Assembly (NCBI GenBank): GCA_037951165.1
Contig: JBBDHG010000101.1
Span: 1,320,001-1,384,000, forward strand
Direction: 5' to 3'
Length of the DNA: 64,000 nucleotides
Origin: Lophius americanus
Taxonomy: Eukaryota; Chordata; Actinopteri; Lophiiformes; Lophiidae
Shown here: piece by piece, positions 37,908-50,377 of the stretch
How positions within the stretch are numbered: position 1 is the first letter of the stretch
Layout of the letters: every line of letters starts with the position of its first letter
Position numbers and translations under genes: made by a program
The notes under the pieces: generated by a model
Databases searched by the model: none
The model's input: only the letters and a program-made list of their open reading frames with translations
Told to the model about the DNA's origin: nothing

Positions 37908-40457
37908 AGAGGTTGAAATAGGGGAAGTATAACCAGCGCGCTGCACCTGGGGCTCCAGCTCAGGTTACAGGAAACCTCTTTACGTCACCCAGAGCCAATG
38001 ACAAACACCCCGGCATGCTTTACATATGGAAGTGTGTGTGCGCGCATGAAACATACTGGTCGTCGCCAAGAGAGCAGAAACAGGGACACTCAGGTGTTAC
38101 CCTCACCAAAATAGGGCTGCATGACTCCTGCTTGTGCGTATGCGTCACAAACGAAGGCACAGGAGACGTCACGGGACATTAGTCTTGTGTTTGCGTCTCA
38201 ATGTCAACTTCTGTACTTTGTGCTTTCATCGTTCACTTAGACGTCAGTGTGTGCGTGTGTGTTGCGTGTGTGTGTCTGTGGCTGTGTTCTACACCATGCT
38301 AAAAGGGGATTATTTTTTCATTGTGGTCATGAAAATTTAAATTACAACCATTAGAAATCCATTAAGAATCACTTTGTTTTGGGCTGACATTCAATGAGAG
38401 GGTTTCAAATGGCACAAAAAAAAAATGTAAGCAACAGTTAACGAAAAATTATCAGTATCTATTCATTCCTGTGGGGATACGAAGTCAGGTGAGGTTTCTT
38501 AGTCAGCAAAACGTTTCTGGAGTTCCAAAGCTAAACATCCTCAAAGAAGCAGATGGGGACTTTTTTGATCGGTAAAAAAACAAAAACAAAAACACTATGA
38601 GCTGCTCTTGTTTGGGCCCATGCCTGTTAACACTTTTAGATAACATGCAATGGTCAACCTTTCAGCTTCTAAAAAGGTGCAAATAACATTTTTGTGAATC
38701 AATTTCTGAGGACTTTGATCAAGCTGCATAACTGTTAGGAGTCAGTCTGAGTATTTTACAGTTTTTGCTTCAGTCGTGTTTTTCAGTCGTTTCGGGGGAT
38801 ACTGCAACACTGTTTTGCTCTTAAGCTCCACAAATGTTAAGTGCATTATGACACCAATCTACTCCATGGAGATGAGTAGATTGTTACTGGATGTTTGGGT
38901 AAACTTTCACCAGCGGATACAGGTGACCACAGTGTATGTACCGTTTTGATGGATCGTTATTACCATGTATTATATGTCTGAGGTAAACGTGGAAATGTAA
39001 ACTAAATCGACGACTTATAAAGCACCTCCTTGCACTAAAAATTGCATGAATAATTGAGCTGTGAGGCATTTAAACAACGTTTTCGATCAACTAGCATTAA
39101 CAACTGAGGTTCTCTGTAAGCTAATTTCACTAATTCCTGATGTATCACGAAGGAATAGTTCCACTATCTTGGGAAAGGTGCGGTATCAGGTGAAATGTTG
39201 GATACCGCTCTCTTATTGGGCCATCCAATATCCAGAAATGCGTTTGGCCTGATTAATTTAGCTTAGCAAATATTCTTGAAACAGCTAGCCTGGCTCTACC
39301 CAAGCATACAAAATCCACCTGAAGCTAAAATATGACTGTAATATATTGTTTAATTTGCACAAACACCCATGAAAATTCACCATATATATATTTGGGTTTT
39401 CAAGAATTTAACAAATAGCATAAGAACCTGATCATTTCCGTGATTAAGAGGGGCTAATTGATCTAAACTTTGGATGGAGTGAGGCTAGCTCATTCCCATT
39501 GCTTCATGGCTTCGTTCTAAGCGCTAAATACTTAAGAGGTATCATCATCTCTATCACTATTCCTTTACAGTTAATTTCCAGCATCTGATTGGTGGTCGGA
39601 GTTTTTCCCACCCTGCTGAGTACCATCTCTGCTACGAAAGCAAAGAAATAAATAAAAAATGTAGTGGAATACCTATGGCAACAAATAAATTTAAAAAAAA
39701 AAAGGGTAATGCTTCAATGGTTCCCGCTGCGCTTCTGCACATTAATAAAACCAGAAGTAGCGCAGTTTCCTGTTATATTTGAAACACTAGACAAATGCTA
39801 ACTAAAAGAGTGCCGTACCTGACTGGGAGCAACTTGGGAACAAGAAGGTTAACTTGTTAAATGCCACTCTAAAACGGATCCAGCCACGAGCTTGTACCAT
39901 TTAAGGGTCATTCCAGAAACTTTTTTCTCAATCTAATAACTGTGCGGTACTGTAATGAGTATGGAGGTTAAAAAAAACAAAACATTAACAAGTCTGTACT
40001 ATAATGCCTGTTTGAATAGCAATCTAGCCTCCCTTTTTAATACCGTAAGGAGAAGCAGAACCATCTGATAAGAGGACTACAGTTCTGCTGGTGCCCCCTC
40101 AAAGTTCACTGACCATTGTTTGTTGAATGCAAGGGGGGGGGGGTTAGGGCAGCGTACTCTGGCAGCATCGATTGTTTTTGGGGGAGAGGGACTTAAAAAA
40201 AGGGGCGGGGGGAATATGCATATAATACACATAAAAATAAAATACACTAAGAAATAAATTGCAGGTGTCTTTGTCATCTTTTGTTGATGTTGGTATTGTT
40301 GGCATCTGAATCCAGCAAGGAGTTGCTTCTCAGTCTCGGTGAAGAGGTCACTGGAAGCGGAGGGAGGCTAAAGGTCACAGGCAGAGTCAAGTGATCCAAG
40401 CGCAGTGAGGAGGAGGAGGAAGAGTAGGAGGCAGGGGGACCTCTGTAGTCCTGTCCC

Positions 40458-40462
40458 TTAGT
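40458..40462 (-). CDS. irs4: irs terminal exon: last codon completion and stop
   Basis: The minus strand reads TTTTCTCTCTCAG|ACTAAGGGACAG, a strong pyrimidine-rich acceptor. Joined to the phase-1 donor at 50378 (...ACC AAG G), the first five bases give G+AC (Asp) then TAA. The protein would end TTTTKD. As I recall, human IRS2 also splits its final codon (ends VKE) across an intron, so this arrangement is plausible for the family. The assignment is inferred. Confidence 0.55.
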
Positions 40463-41185
40463 CTGAGAGAGAAAACAAGAGAGAGGGCACATCAGTAAAA
40501 CCTTTGGTGCAAACATGAAACCATAAAACAAACAATAACATTAGGCTGGGGTGTCACTGACACAAAATGATGAAGAACTTGATTTTTTGTTATTGTAAAT
40601 GGAAAATTTGTTTCCAAGGACACAGACACTCCCACTGCACTACTGACAAACTGTGCATAGACCATAACAGCCGCCATAGTCGAAGGGGAGAAAGCAGACA
40701 CGAAAAGTTCAAATGTGCCCAGAAAAACACAAAACAAGCCAACCTAATGACCTTAGATGAGATGCACACCTTCAGTGTTGCTGCAAAGCATGAATGAAAT
40801 TCCATTGAATTCATACCAAGGAGGAATTCTGTCAACAGTCTTGATGTGGATAGACTTTTCTGGTAACGTACAGACAACCTTTTAAGGGTAACCCTCTAAA
40901 CACAGAAATATACCACGTCTCTTCTGTCAACACTTTTATCAAATAATAAAATTTGACAATAGACTTGGACTGTTCACCTTTACTATTACGCACCTTCCAC
41001 TGGTGTGCAAAGTAGAATTAGAGGTTTGAATGTCCTATGTCTATTAGTTATTTCAAGCAAAAATACGTTTCTTCCAACAAGCTTTCATCTTTGAGATGAG
41101 GACTGTTCTGCAAGTCTAGCATCAAACTTTGTCTGCTGACAAAGCTAGCAAGTGATTGATGGTCTGTGGATGAACTTCTGGAGGT

Positions 41186-41455
41186 AGCGACACGGTGGCG
41201 CAGTGGTAAGCGCTGCTGCGTCACAGCAAGAAGGTAGCGGGTTCGAATCCTCCTCAAGTGGCCTTTCTGCGCGGAGTTTGCATGTTCTCTATGTGGCTGC
41301 GTGTGTTCTCTCTGGAAACTCTGGCCTCCTCCCACAGTCCAAAAACATGCAATCTAATCTAGGTGAACTTGTGACCCTGTTTTGGTGTGGCCTGGCAACT
41401 GCCGAGGACCCTGGCGGTGGCCGCCATCCAGCTCGGTTTTACCACTAGGAGTTAG
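41186..41455 (+). repeat. tRNA-headed fish SINE
   Basis: Has a pol III A box (TGGCGCAGTGG, 41196-41206) and a perfect B box (GGTTCGAATCC, 41240-41250). The SINE body words GAGTTTGCATGTTCTC and CTCCCACAGTCCAAAAACATG follow. The 3' part is truncated or diverged. Confidence 0.85.
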
Positions 41456-44450
41456 GCATTGTCTGGCACAACAATGTGAGCAGCACGACACAATACAGAC
41501 GCTTTAACAGGGGGCACTGCTGGAATGCTGCTCCGCTGTTTGTTAGCCGCTGGGATGGAGGGATAGACGGAGAGAAAGACAAGAGCACATGGTTATGTTA
41601 AGCACGCTCAGCTTAAACACAATGTGATCCCAAAAAAATTGAGCCCAAGGCAGTGAGAAGTAAATCCACCACTGGACATCTACAAAACCCAGAAACCCAA
41701 ACTACAAACAAACCAGGAATCCCTAAAGAACTCTGCCTACAATAAGAGGTAGAGGAAGATAGTAACTTCCTGCCTTCCCTTCAAAATAAACCTCTCACTC
41801 ATGACCAATTTCCGTTGTTGAGGAAAGAAGTGGAAGTAACCCCCTTAATTCTCTGCCGTTCTCCAAGCGTACAATCAATATCAAAGCGGTCCCAAATTGG
41901 TTGGGTAACCCAGGTCTAAGCAACACAAGGATTCAAATGTAGTGCAAATTTAGAGAAATTCCCAAAAGAAAGGCAATCACTGTGTTTACATCCTGACTGC
42001 TTTCGTGTGGATATTAGGACTTTGTCTATGTAGAGTAGCAGTTGGTGGTTGTACTCTCTTATCAGGTCAGTTAAAAGAGCGCCAGACTAACCTAAATAAG
42101 TAGAATCAAAGTGGCAAAAATAACAATTTGACATTTGTTTGTTTGTTTTGATCTACAGGGCAAATGTGCATAAAAACAGGTGGATGTAAATTCAGAGAGA
42201 GAGATGGCAGAGAGCGAGAGAAAAAAAGGACAGCGAGAGGGAGCGGTGTGAGGTCATTGGGACTTTGTTCAAAACAACTCTCTGAGGACACAAGCCTGAA
42301 TGACCTGATGTGACCTCGGCCAACACATACATGCACACAGGCGCACACTCGCCACAAAATCAGGTTAAAAAAACACACTTGGTCAAACACCTGCATTAGC
42401 TGACAGCTTGATGTGTCGTTGCAGCTCAGGCAGGTGTTCACAGCCGTGACTGTGTCGGCCTCTCTCTCTCTCTTTCGCTCTCTCTCTTATATTCGTCCTT
42501 AAAATCACTGTCTCTGTCCTGAAATACTTTTGACCCTGCTGGGACAACAGATGAAAGGCATCATGGGAGTGAACCGAGAGTTGAACGTCTTGACACTGAC
42601 TGGTGTGACAGCTGGACCAATGGACTTTAAAAGTGTAGATCAAAAGGCAAACTTAATCTTGCATATGAAACTGATCTAACACATCTGGAGAAGAGACAGT
42701 TGTTATCCTTATTATTTCACAATTCCACATATTGATGGATTATGGTATCTGGATTGGGAGGTGAATGGATGTTTGCCTAAAAAAAGAACAGGCATTGTAT
42801 TAAAGGCGACATCCTGGTTAGGACAAAGATGTTTTTAAAAACAAACAACCTTACACGTGACCGTTTAGACTGCCGCAACTCTTGTCTCACCCTTCAAAGT
42901 TTCGCAAATCAATTCAGTACAGATCTCCAGATCCGTCAAAGCAAGTCATCATCAAGTATTTAGGTTTAGTTATATTAAACAGATCAAAGATTAATGATCA
43001 AAATACTCTAGAGTGCCATTTTGGCATTAATTGTTCAGCATATTATTCCCCCAAATCAGAAGAGGAAAGCAATTACGGGATTTGTTTCTTCTTGGCTTAA
43101 TTTTAATTCAGGCATCTACAGTGCACTGTTTTGTGGCATCATATGCCCTCATCCAACCTCATTTTGGCACAAAGCTAACAATGCTGCACTATTGCAAAGT
43201 GTTTATATTGCCCTCATACTGTACTTAAAATCTTTATCTTCATGAGTTTGACAAGAAAAAACTGAAAAATCATTTTTTTAAAATGACGAAGTGAAGTAAA
43301 AACTCCAAATTTAGAAAATTAAACAACAAGAGGATTTCTTAACCATTTGCTTGGAAACTTATTAAATAATTAATCAAAATAGCTGCATTTCTATTGGTAG
43401 ACCAGCAACCAAATCTCCCAGTGCTGCTTTGTATACTGAAATTTAACTCGCCGGGGAACACTTCTTCAAAGTTTTTAATATGCCAGGAATTTATAAAACA
43501 TTTGGAACCCTGCTGGCGCCAACACCTCCAGGGTTATGGGATCAATTCCCTGTTTACCTCAATGGATACCAACATTGCTGCGTTTATAGAGTCCCATGCT
43601 TGTTGGAGCAGGCCACCCATGCTAAAAGCTCATGTACCATGTCAGGTCATTGAATGAAGGTGCTCCACAGACAGAGTGGGTTATTTTAAGATTATTTATT
43701 TGCTCCAATGACACTAAGAAGGGCATCACAAGAAAAACTTGAGAGCTGCAAATATTTCGCATTGACAACCCAAATGACTGCTTAAAATCAGAATTGCCTT
43801 GAGTGCACTCATGATGGTTAATAATACTCACATCATACAGCTATTTAAGAAATAAACAGAAAGACCTCTGTGTGCAACACACACACACAAAGGGAAAAAA
43901 AGGGGGTCCTGTTACGAGCATGCCTCCGACCGGCCCATAATTTCATGTCAGTCTAGAAATAGACCTGTAAATATAGACTTGCCTGGACATGGAGGTGGGA
44001 ACGTGAAAGGAAAGGGCAGCCTAGTACCATCTTCTCTCACACTCTGCCTCAACCTTTACCACCTCAGATCTACACAGGGGGAGGGAGAAGCGGAAAAGGG
44101 CAGGTTCCCACCACTGTCACTTACATCTAAAAATCACCCTGCTACTACTTCCTCTCCCGAGCCAACTTTAACCTTCTGCCCAACAAAATGAGACTTATAG
44201 AGATGAATCCCTCCCATTAACCTACAGCCTTTGCGCTTTCATAAAACTGTAATGATTATTAGAAGAGGAGTTGTGGTGAGGCAGCGTCAGACATGCAATC
44301 CCGTATTTACAACCTTTAAAAAAAAGGCACAAGATGTAGCAGTATGACCATCCTGGAAAGCATCACTAGGAATGTTACATGAAAGTTAAGCGGGCAGTTT
44401 CTTAGTTCCAAAAAATCTTTGCCCATGGAACCAGATACATATAATTTATT

Positions 44451-44795
44451 CATTCATTATCAAACCCCAGGGCTGCGGCGGGTTGGAGCCTATCCCAGCT
44501 GATATTGGGCATGAGGCGGGGTATACCCAGGACCAGTTCCCAGTTCATTGCAGTACCGACACTTAGAAACATACAACCACTCACAATTATACTCACTCCT
44601 ACAGGCAATGGTACTGTCACCAATTCACCTATATTGCATGTTTTTGGACTGTGGGAGGAAGTCGGAGTTCCCAGAGTGAATCAACGCAGACACAGGGAGA
44701 ACAAGCAAAGTCCGCACAGAAAGGCCTGGCAGAGGTGGATTCGTTCCCGGTACCTTCTTGCTGTGAGACAGCAGCGCTTACCACTGTGCCACCAT
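44451..44795 (-). repeat. tRNA-headed fish SINE, near full length
   Basis: On the minus strand it opens GTGGCACAGTGGTAAGCGCT and passes through CTCCCACAGTCCAAAAACATG and ATCAGCTGGGATAGGCTCC. It ends in a GAATGAAT-type tail. Confidence 0.88.
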
Positions 44796-46814
44796 CGATT
44801 GATCATAATCTCGGCAGTAAACGAATGTGAGCAAACTTTGAAATCAAAATCAAATAGGTTTAAAAATAAGCAAATAAAGAAAGAAAGTATGAGACAAACA
44901 CTCCTTTACGGCCCCAGCAGACCATGTGTGAAACATCCCTGAATTCAGTCTAAGATTTTTCTGAGGAGAGGTGGATAGATCATACCTTCTGAATGAGAGC
45001 AGATGATAAGAAAATAATCTTAATTCAAATGCAGCTAAAAATGTAAAAAAATAAATAAAAATAAAATACGTGAACTGTAATAATAATATATTAATAATTT
45101 GTTCACATTCTTACGGTTCCTACGAAAAATGTGTGAAATTTCATTGAAATTTGTAAAAGCATTTTCTGGGGTGGAGATGTGTATTGGCCATATCCTACGA
45201 GGTATGTACAGACAAGTACAACCCAACATTTATCTAACATTTATCTAACCAACCCCCTTTTTTCCCATCTAACCAACCCCCGTTTTTCTCTCTATAAAAT
45301 ATCAGATAAGGTCTGCACACATTTATCTCAATTTAACTTTAATTATTAGTTAATAACTGATTTAATATTCAATTAGATCAATATGCTCATGTCCATAGGA
45401 AAATCAAATCAAGCGCCTTTTAAATCACTGTTTAACCAATCAGGCCATGTGGTATTTTAGGTTTTGTTTATTTTGCCTTTCAGTTATTCCTTACTCTTTG
45501 TCCAAACATTTCGTGGATGCAGTCCATATTAGTAACATAACATTAAAAAAGTTTCACTAACAGCAACCAGCCGTGTGAGCAGCTCTCCTCAGTGCAGACA
45601 TCCAACTAAATGCCCGTGACATCGACACTACCTGATAATCTGATAACTCAGATATCAGTGATGCTAACTCAGATATCCATGACGCTGAGGACATTGTGAG
45701 CCTTCTTAAATCTCCACCACTGTGCTGAGTGATGAAAAAGCCCAAACCGTCTCTCTAATTGTGCCCTAAAGCATATGACAGAGAAGAGCATGGCACCCAA
45801 TAAAGAAGACTCGTCCACCGTGAGCATCATGAAGAGAGCTATCCTCAGCAACATGATGGACAGACACACTGGGGAAAACAACTACTTGCTGGAGTGCACT
45901 GCCCCAGTGCAGATCCCAGTTTAAGAACACTGCCTCATCAAGAGGAAGACCGGCGCCAGGTTATGATCCACAGGGTGACAGAGAAAGCTGTGCAGCTGCA
46001 GAACCATGTATTTACTTTACTGTCACTCTTTCTCGATCTTTGGAAGATGAAGAAGAATAACAAGAAGGAGGTCAAGAAAAATAATATGTAATGAGGGATT
46101 TTCTCTGAAAGTGTTTGGAGAGCTAAACTTCTTCCTTACGTTTAACATTGAATTTCATTGTTAATATAATGGACCCAGTATTGCATATCTGCTCGATGTG
46201 CCCGCTCATGTGTATGAGTATGTTCGTGCAGGTGTCGGCGCACAAGAATTCTTGTGGTCAAGTGCGCGTGTGTCTGAGCGTGTATGTTTGTACGTGTGTT
46301 GGAGCGGAGGAGTACTAGCAAGTTTAGTTTTTTACCTTTACAGGGATGGATGATTATCCTCAGGATGTTGGGACATGTTAGATGAATTGGAGGTTTTAGC
46401 AGTAAATATGCGGCGGTAGACTTTGCAGATTGGATATTCATCATCTCCCACAACCATCCATATGTAAATTCAGTAGATATGCAGTACCGGCACTTCTACA
46501 TTTTACCCCTTAACATACCGGGACTTCTTTCAAGCTCCCAGGACCCTTTCATGTCCTCTCCATATCAAAGTCTGTCTCTTGGCGTTCCATAACAGTACTT
46601 AAACTAAATTACTCTGGGTGCTATTGTTCTCAAGCAAATGTAATGTCACATTAACACCAATTCATGAGTCACAACAACATTGAATAAAAATAATACCAAG
46701 CAAGAAAATGCAGGTCGGGCACAGCAAACAAACGTTGGCGCCTCTGCTAGCAGTGAAGAGCCTACCGATACTGCAGCCAAATGTAACCCTAACAATGATC
46801 TTTTCCAAGATGAA

Positions 46815-46886
46815 CTGGAGCCTATCCCAGCTAACATCGGGTGAGAGGCAATGTTTACTCTGGACAAGTCGCCAGTTCATCGCAGC
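46815..46886 (-). repeat. SINE 3' fragment
   Basis: Minus strand: TAGCTGGGATAGGCTCCA and the neighbouring GCGATGAACTGGCGACTTGTCC correspond to the 3' body of the same SINE family. The tRNA head is missing. Confidence 0.7.
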
Positions 46887-48540
46887 AGAAAAAAAAACTT
46901 TACACCTAAGACAACTAAGTATCAAGACAGATGATAAATTTTCCACTGATTGACAATAGCCTTGCTCTCTAACTGCGAGTCTCAATATGTTTCACTGCTG
47001 GTCCAAATTTAAAATGTACATCATAAACGTTTGGGAGCCAAGAGTAGCTGTTCTACAGATGACTGAACCTAAAAAGCGGCTTTATCTAACTTTTCTGGCA
47101 GAGACGGAATCTGTTTTATAATCCCAGCTATGGTCGTTTTTTTTTTTACAGTGGCAAGGTATTGGAAAAAGTGAGCTTATCATCCTGGCAAAACAGAGGT
47201 CCAACTGTACATACAGTGCTTTCATAGATTTGTAAATTCAAAAATAAAATTTCTTTACCGTCTATTTCCATGATCTTTGATTGAAATGATCACATAAATC
47301 TAATAGACTATAAAGATATTTTTGTGTCTCCTTTAGCTTTTTTGGTTACAGGTGCCAATAAGTCCAGCGGGTACTGTATAAAAACACACTTCTTTAGCCT
47401 TCACATGTAAAGAAATATCTGCAAAGTAAAAGGAAATAGGGTTAACACAGTAATGAGCTCTACACTGAGATAGGCATTACTGCGCTATAGCAATTTTGTG
47501 GTTATTGTCACAGCCATAGTTGTCCGATTCCAATATAGAAAGATGTGAAACACAGACTCACAGAGCTGTTTATGTGGTAAAAGGCAACCTGCACAATATG
47601 AAGCAGATGTTTTAATATGATGGCTTATTGGTGCAATCTATCTAATATGGGTGGTGTATTAAATCAGCCATTGGCACGTCTATGTTGAAGTTTGATGAGT
47701 AAAAATCACATTTATGTAATATTCATAACAAACTTTCAGAAGTTCACAACAAATGTCCTTGACAGCTGGACATAAATTTGGTCTCTCCCTCCCCCTGTCT
47801 CTTCTGGGTCAAGGTTTCAGGTGTGCCTGTATCAGTTCAACACCGCAGTTGACAGAATAGCATTCCTGAGGGATGATGATGCGTTTCCTCTCAGTCTCGC
47901 TGTGTGCCTTGACACGCTGCCGCAGCAATTACATCGCCACATCAAAAGGCTGCCAGCCATGACTCAGCGCAAACACACCTAGCGAGACACGGAGCATGAT
48001 CTATATATGTGCAGACAGATCAGAGACTGTGTGCGCAGGCATGTAATATCCTTTATGAACACACACACATTAAGCGAGAGAGAAGGATGACTCAAGGAGG
48101 AAAGGAAGGAAGAAGAAGACGCTGTAGTGTGAAAGCGAAAAGCAGATGTTCCAAGAGGAACAGAAAGACTGAAAGCAGAGTCAAAACATCCTTGCCTCAT
48201 TCTTTTCAGGCATGCAAGCACTCTACGGCACCGGCTGTACAGCTTACCTCGTCAATAACACACACGTCTGGACTTAGAGTAACGGAGCGCCGGGCTACGT
48301 CTGAGCATCCCCATGCAAAAACATCTTAAAGCTGCAGTAAAACAACCTTCAGGCTGTTTAGCAGTTGAGTTACAAACGCAACATGCACCATTGACACATA
48401 GAAGTATTTTTATATATAGACAAACAGGAAATTACATAAGATAGCAATGACAGAAAATATGTCGATATAATATTTCCAATGAGATCAGGGTCGCTGTGAC
48501 CCCTTAAAAAATGATAATTTAGCCATACATTGTAAGGGTG

Positions 48541-48918
48541 TATGGTGGCATTGTGGCACACTGGCTAGCCCTTTTGCCTAACGGCAAGAATGTGCCGGGT
48601 TGAAATCCACTTCTGCTGCACCTTTTCTGTGTTGGGTTTGCATGTTCTCCCCGTGTCTACTTGAGTTCTTTCCAGGTACTACGGATTCCTTCCACAGCCC
48701 AAAAACACTAAAACATGTGATACAGGTAGATTGATGACTCTACATTGCACGTAGGTGTGAATGTGAGTTCTAATGTCTCTATTTATTGGCCATGTGATGA
48801 AGTGGATACTCATTCAGAGTGTACCCCACTACTCACACAATGTCATTTGGGATAGGCTCCAGCCCCACAGCCCTGAACAGGATAAGCAGTAATGGATAAA
48901 GAATGAATGAATGTATGG
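48541..48918 (+). repeat. tRNA-headed fish SINE with GAAT tail
   Basis: Diverged head (GGTGGCATTGTGGCACACTGG ... GGGTTGAAATCC), body GTTTGCATGTTCTCCCCGTG, then GGGATAGGCTCCAGCCCC, GATAAGCAGT and a (GAAT)n tail. This is the most complete 3' end of the four main copies. Confidence 0.88.
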
Positions 48919-49215
48919 GAGCAACTTACGACAATATCAGGAAAATACAATCAATAAATGCTAAATGTTTAGTGATATGCAGTTCAGCAAGTAGGAAACT
49001 GATGTGTGGAATGATTTTAGTGAGACCCCGATGCATATCATAGCAGATAATGAATTTTGATACTTTGTATTATTCATTTTTAGACAGCTACTTCAAACTT
49101 GGGTGTATTCTGTACAGCTAAAAGTACTGTGACGCCAAGCACAGTGTTGAACTGCTTACTGTGTTAACCTTATATTTTAGTTTGTATTCATTACGTTGCT
49201 TGTGAAAGCTACAGC

Positions 49216-49217
<2 letters not shown>

Positions 49218-49270
<53 letters not shown>
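49218..49270 (+). repeat. (AT)n-(AC)n compound microsatellite
   Basis: About twenty TA units run straight into ACACACACAC, in the irs intron. Confidence 0.95.
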
Positions 49271-50377
49271 GTGTAGTGGGACCTACTTTTTGTCTGTAAA
49301 GTCGGCTCACTTTTGCAACCCTTGTCACCGCTTCTATCTATCCACATTCCTTTTAGGGATAAGACCCGCCCCATGGCACACCTGGAGTTTTTCTCAGCTG
49401 CCAAGTCAAAGTATGGGTTTGACTGTGAGAGCTCTAACACATCTTCGAGGGATTCTGAATAGATTAAGTTGTTTTAAATTGACCGTCATACTGCAGTCGA
49501 ACGATGTTTTATCGCTGCGATAAGAAAAAGTCCATACAGCCACAGTCCTAGTTTTGGCTCATTCTCTACCACACTATGGTGCCACAGAGGTTTTGTTCGT
49601 GTTTTCACAAAAAAAAATTCATCACACTAACTACTCCTGCTTGCACTGCACTAGATGCATAAATACATTTGTGTGTGTGTCTGGAGTGACAATCTTAAAG
49701 TAGAAAAAGAACTGTAAACACTCAAAAACCCACACATTAGTACACTCAGTACACATACTGACACAAAGAAAACAGCAGCATCTGCACAGACACCAGCTAA
49801 GAGCTACATTAGCGCCACAAATACGAAATCAAGGCCCTTTTTTGGGTTGATGCGGCTCACACATGACCTCAGATAAACCTTCATGGTTAATTCAGCAAGC
49901 TGATTGTCTGCCGGTCTGATCAGTACACTCAGACCTCAAGATGAACCACATATTGGTGACACTTCCTGTACCCGCTCTGATTTAGCTTAGACTTCAATTC
50001 CCTGGTTGGATGCTCTCAAAGATAACGTCTGGTAGCTCAAAGTGCCTGAATGCAGCCTTGTCAAGATCACAGAGGGTCCAAACAAAATAGATTCACTAGA
50101 AGAACAGCAAATTGGTATAATGTGTCTAATAATAGAATACAGCAGAAAGAATATGCCTTACACGTTTTCTACTTTACTGACACATGAAAGCACATTTTCA
50201 CACACACAAAACCAGGCACTAAGTTCTTCCACATGCTGTCTGGTTAGCTGTGGCAGTCAATAAAATTTGTTTCCAACCAAATATGATTCTCAAATGACTT
50301 TTAGATGAGAAAAACAAAACTTAGCATAATTTGGCTGCAAGATTCTCACACACAAACACAAAGTTGAGCAAACTCAC

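Larger units (their letters stand above)
34450..40457 (-). other. Probable long 3'UTR of the irs gene
   Basis: About 6 kb of AT-rich sequence following the inferred stop at 40458. I recognise no SINE, LINE or DNA-transposon copy in it, unlike the flanks, which fits selective constraint on a transcribed tail. It contains a 19-base G run (C run in the transcript) at 35795-35813, (TA)n at 35289-35340 and a (TG)n run at 37881-37907. No protein gene is recognised in it on either strand. Transcription across it is inferred. Confidence 0.5.
40463..50377 (-). other. irs intron (about 9.9 kb)
   Basis: Bounded by GTGAGT at 50377-50372 and the TCTCTCAG acceptor at 40463. It contains three SINE copies (41186, 44451, 48541), a SINE fragment (46815), a CT/GA-rich tract near 42445-42490 and an (AT)n(AC)n microsatellite at 49218. 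No other gene was recognised. Confidence 0.55.

Noticed and set aside
40274..40531. Minus-strand frame (TKGQDYRGPPASYSSSSSS...) as an added C-terminal exon of the irs protein
   Set aside because: It sits right behind the good acceptor but in the wrong phase. The only GT donor ends the large exon in phase 1, which brings TAA in at the second codon.
41196..41250. tRNA gene suggested by perfect A and B boxes
   Set aside because: The following body matches the other SINE copies in the window, and no acceptor stem closes the fold. It is a SINE head.
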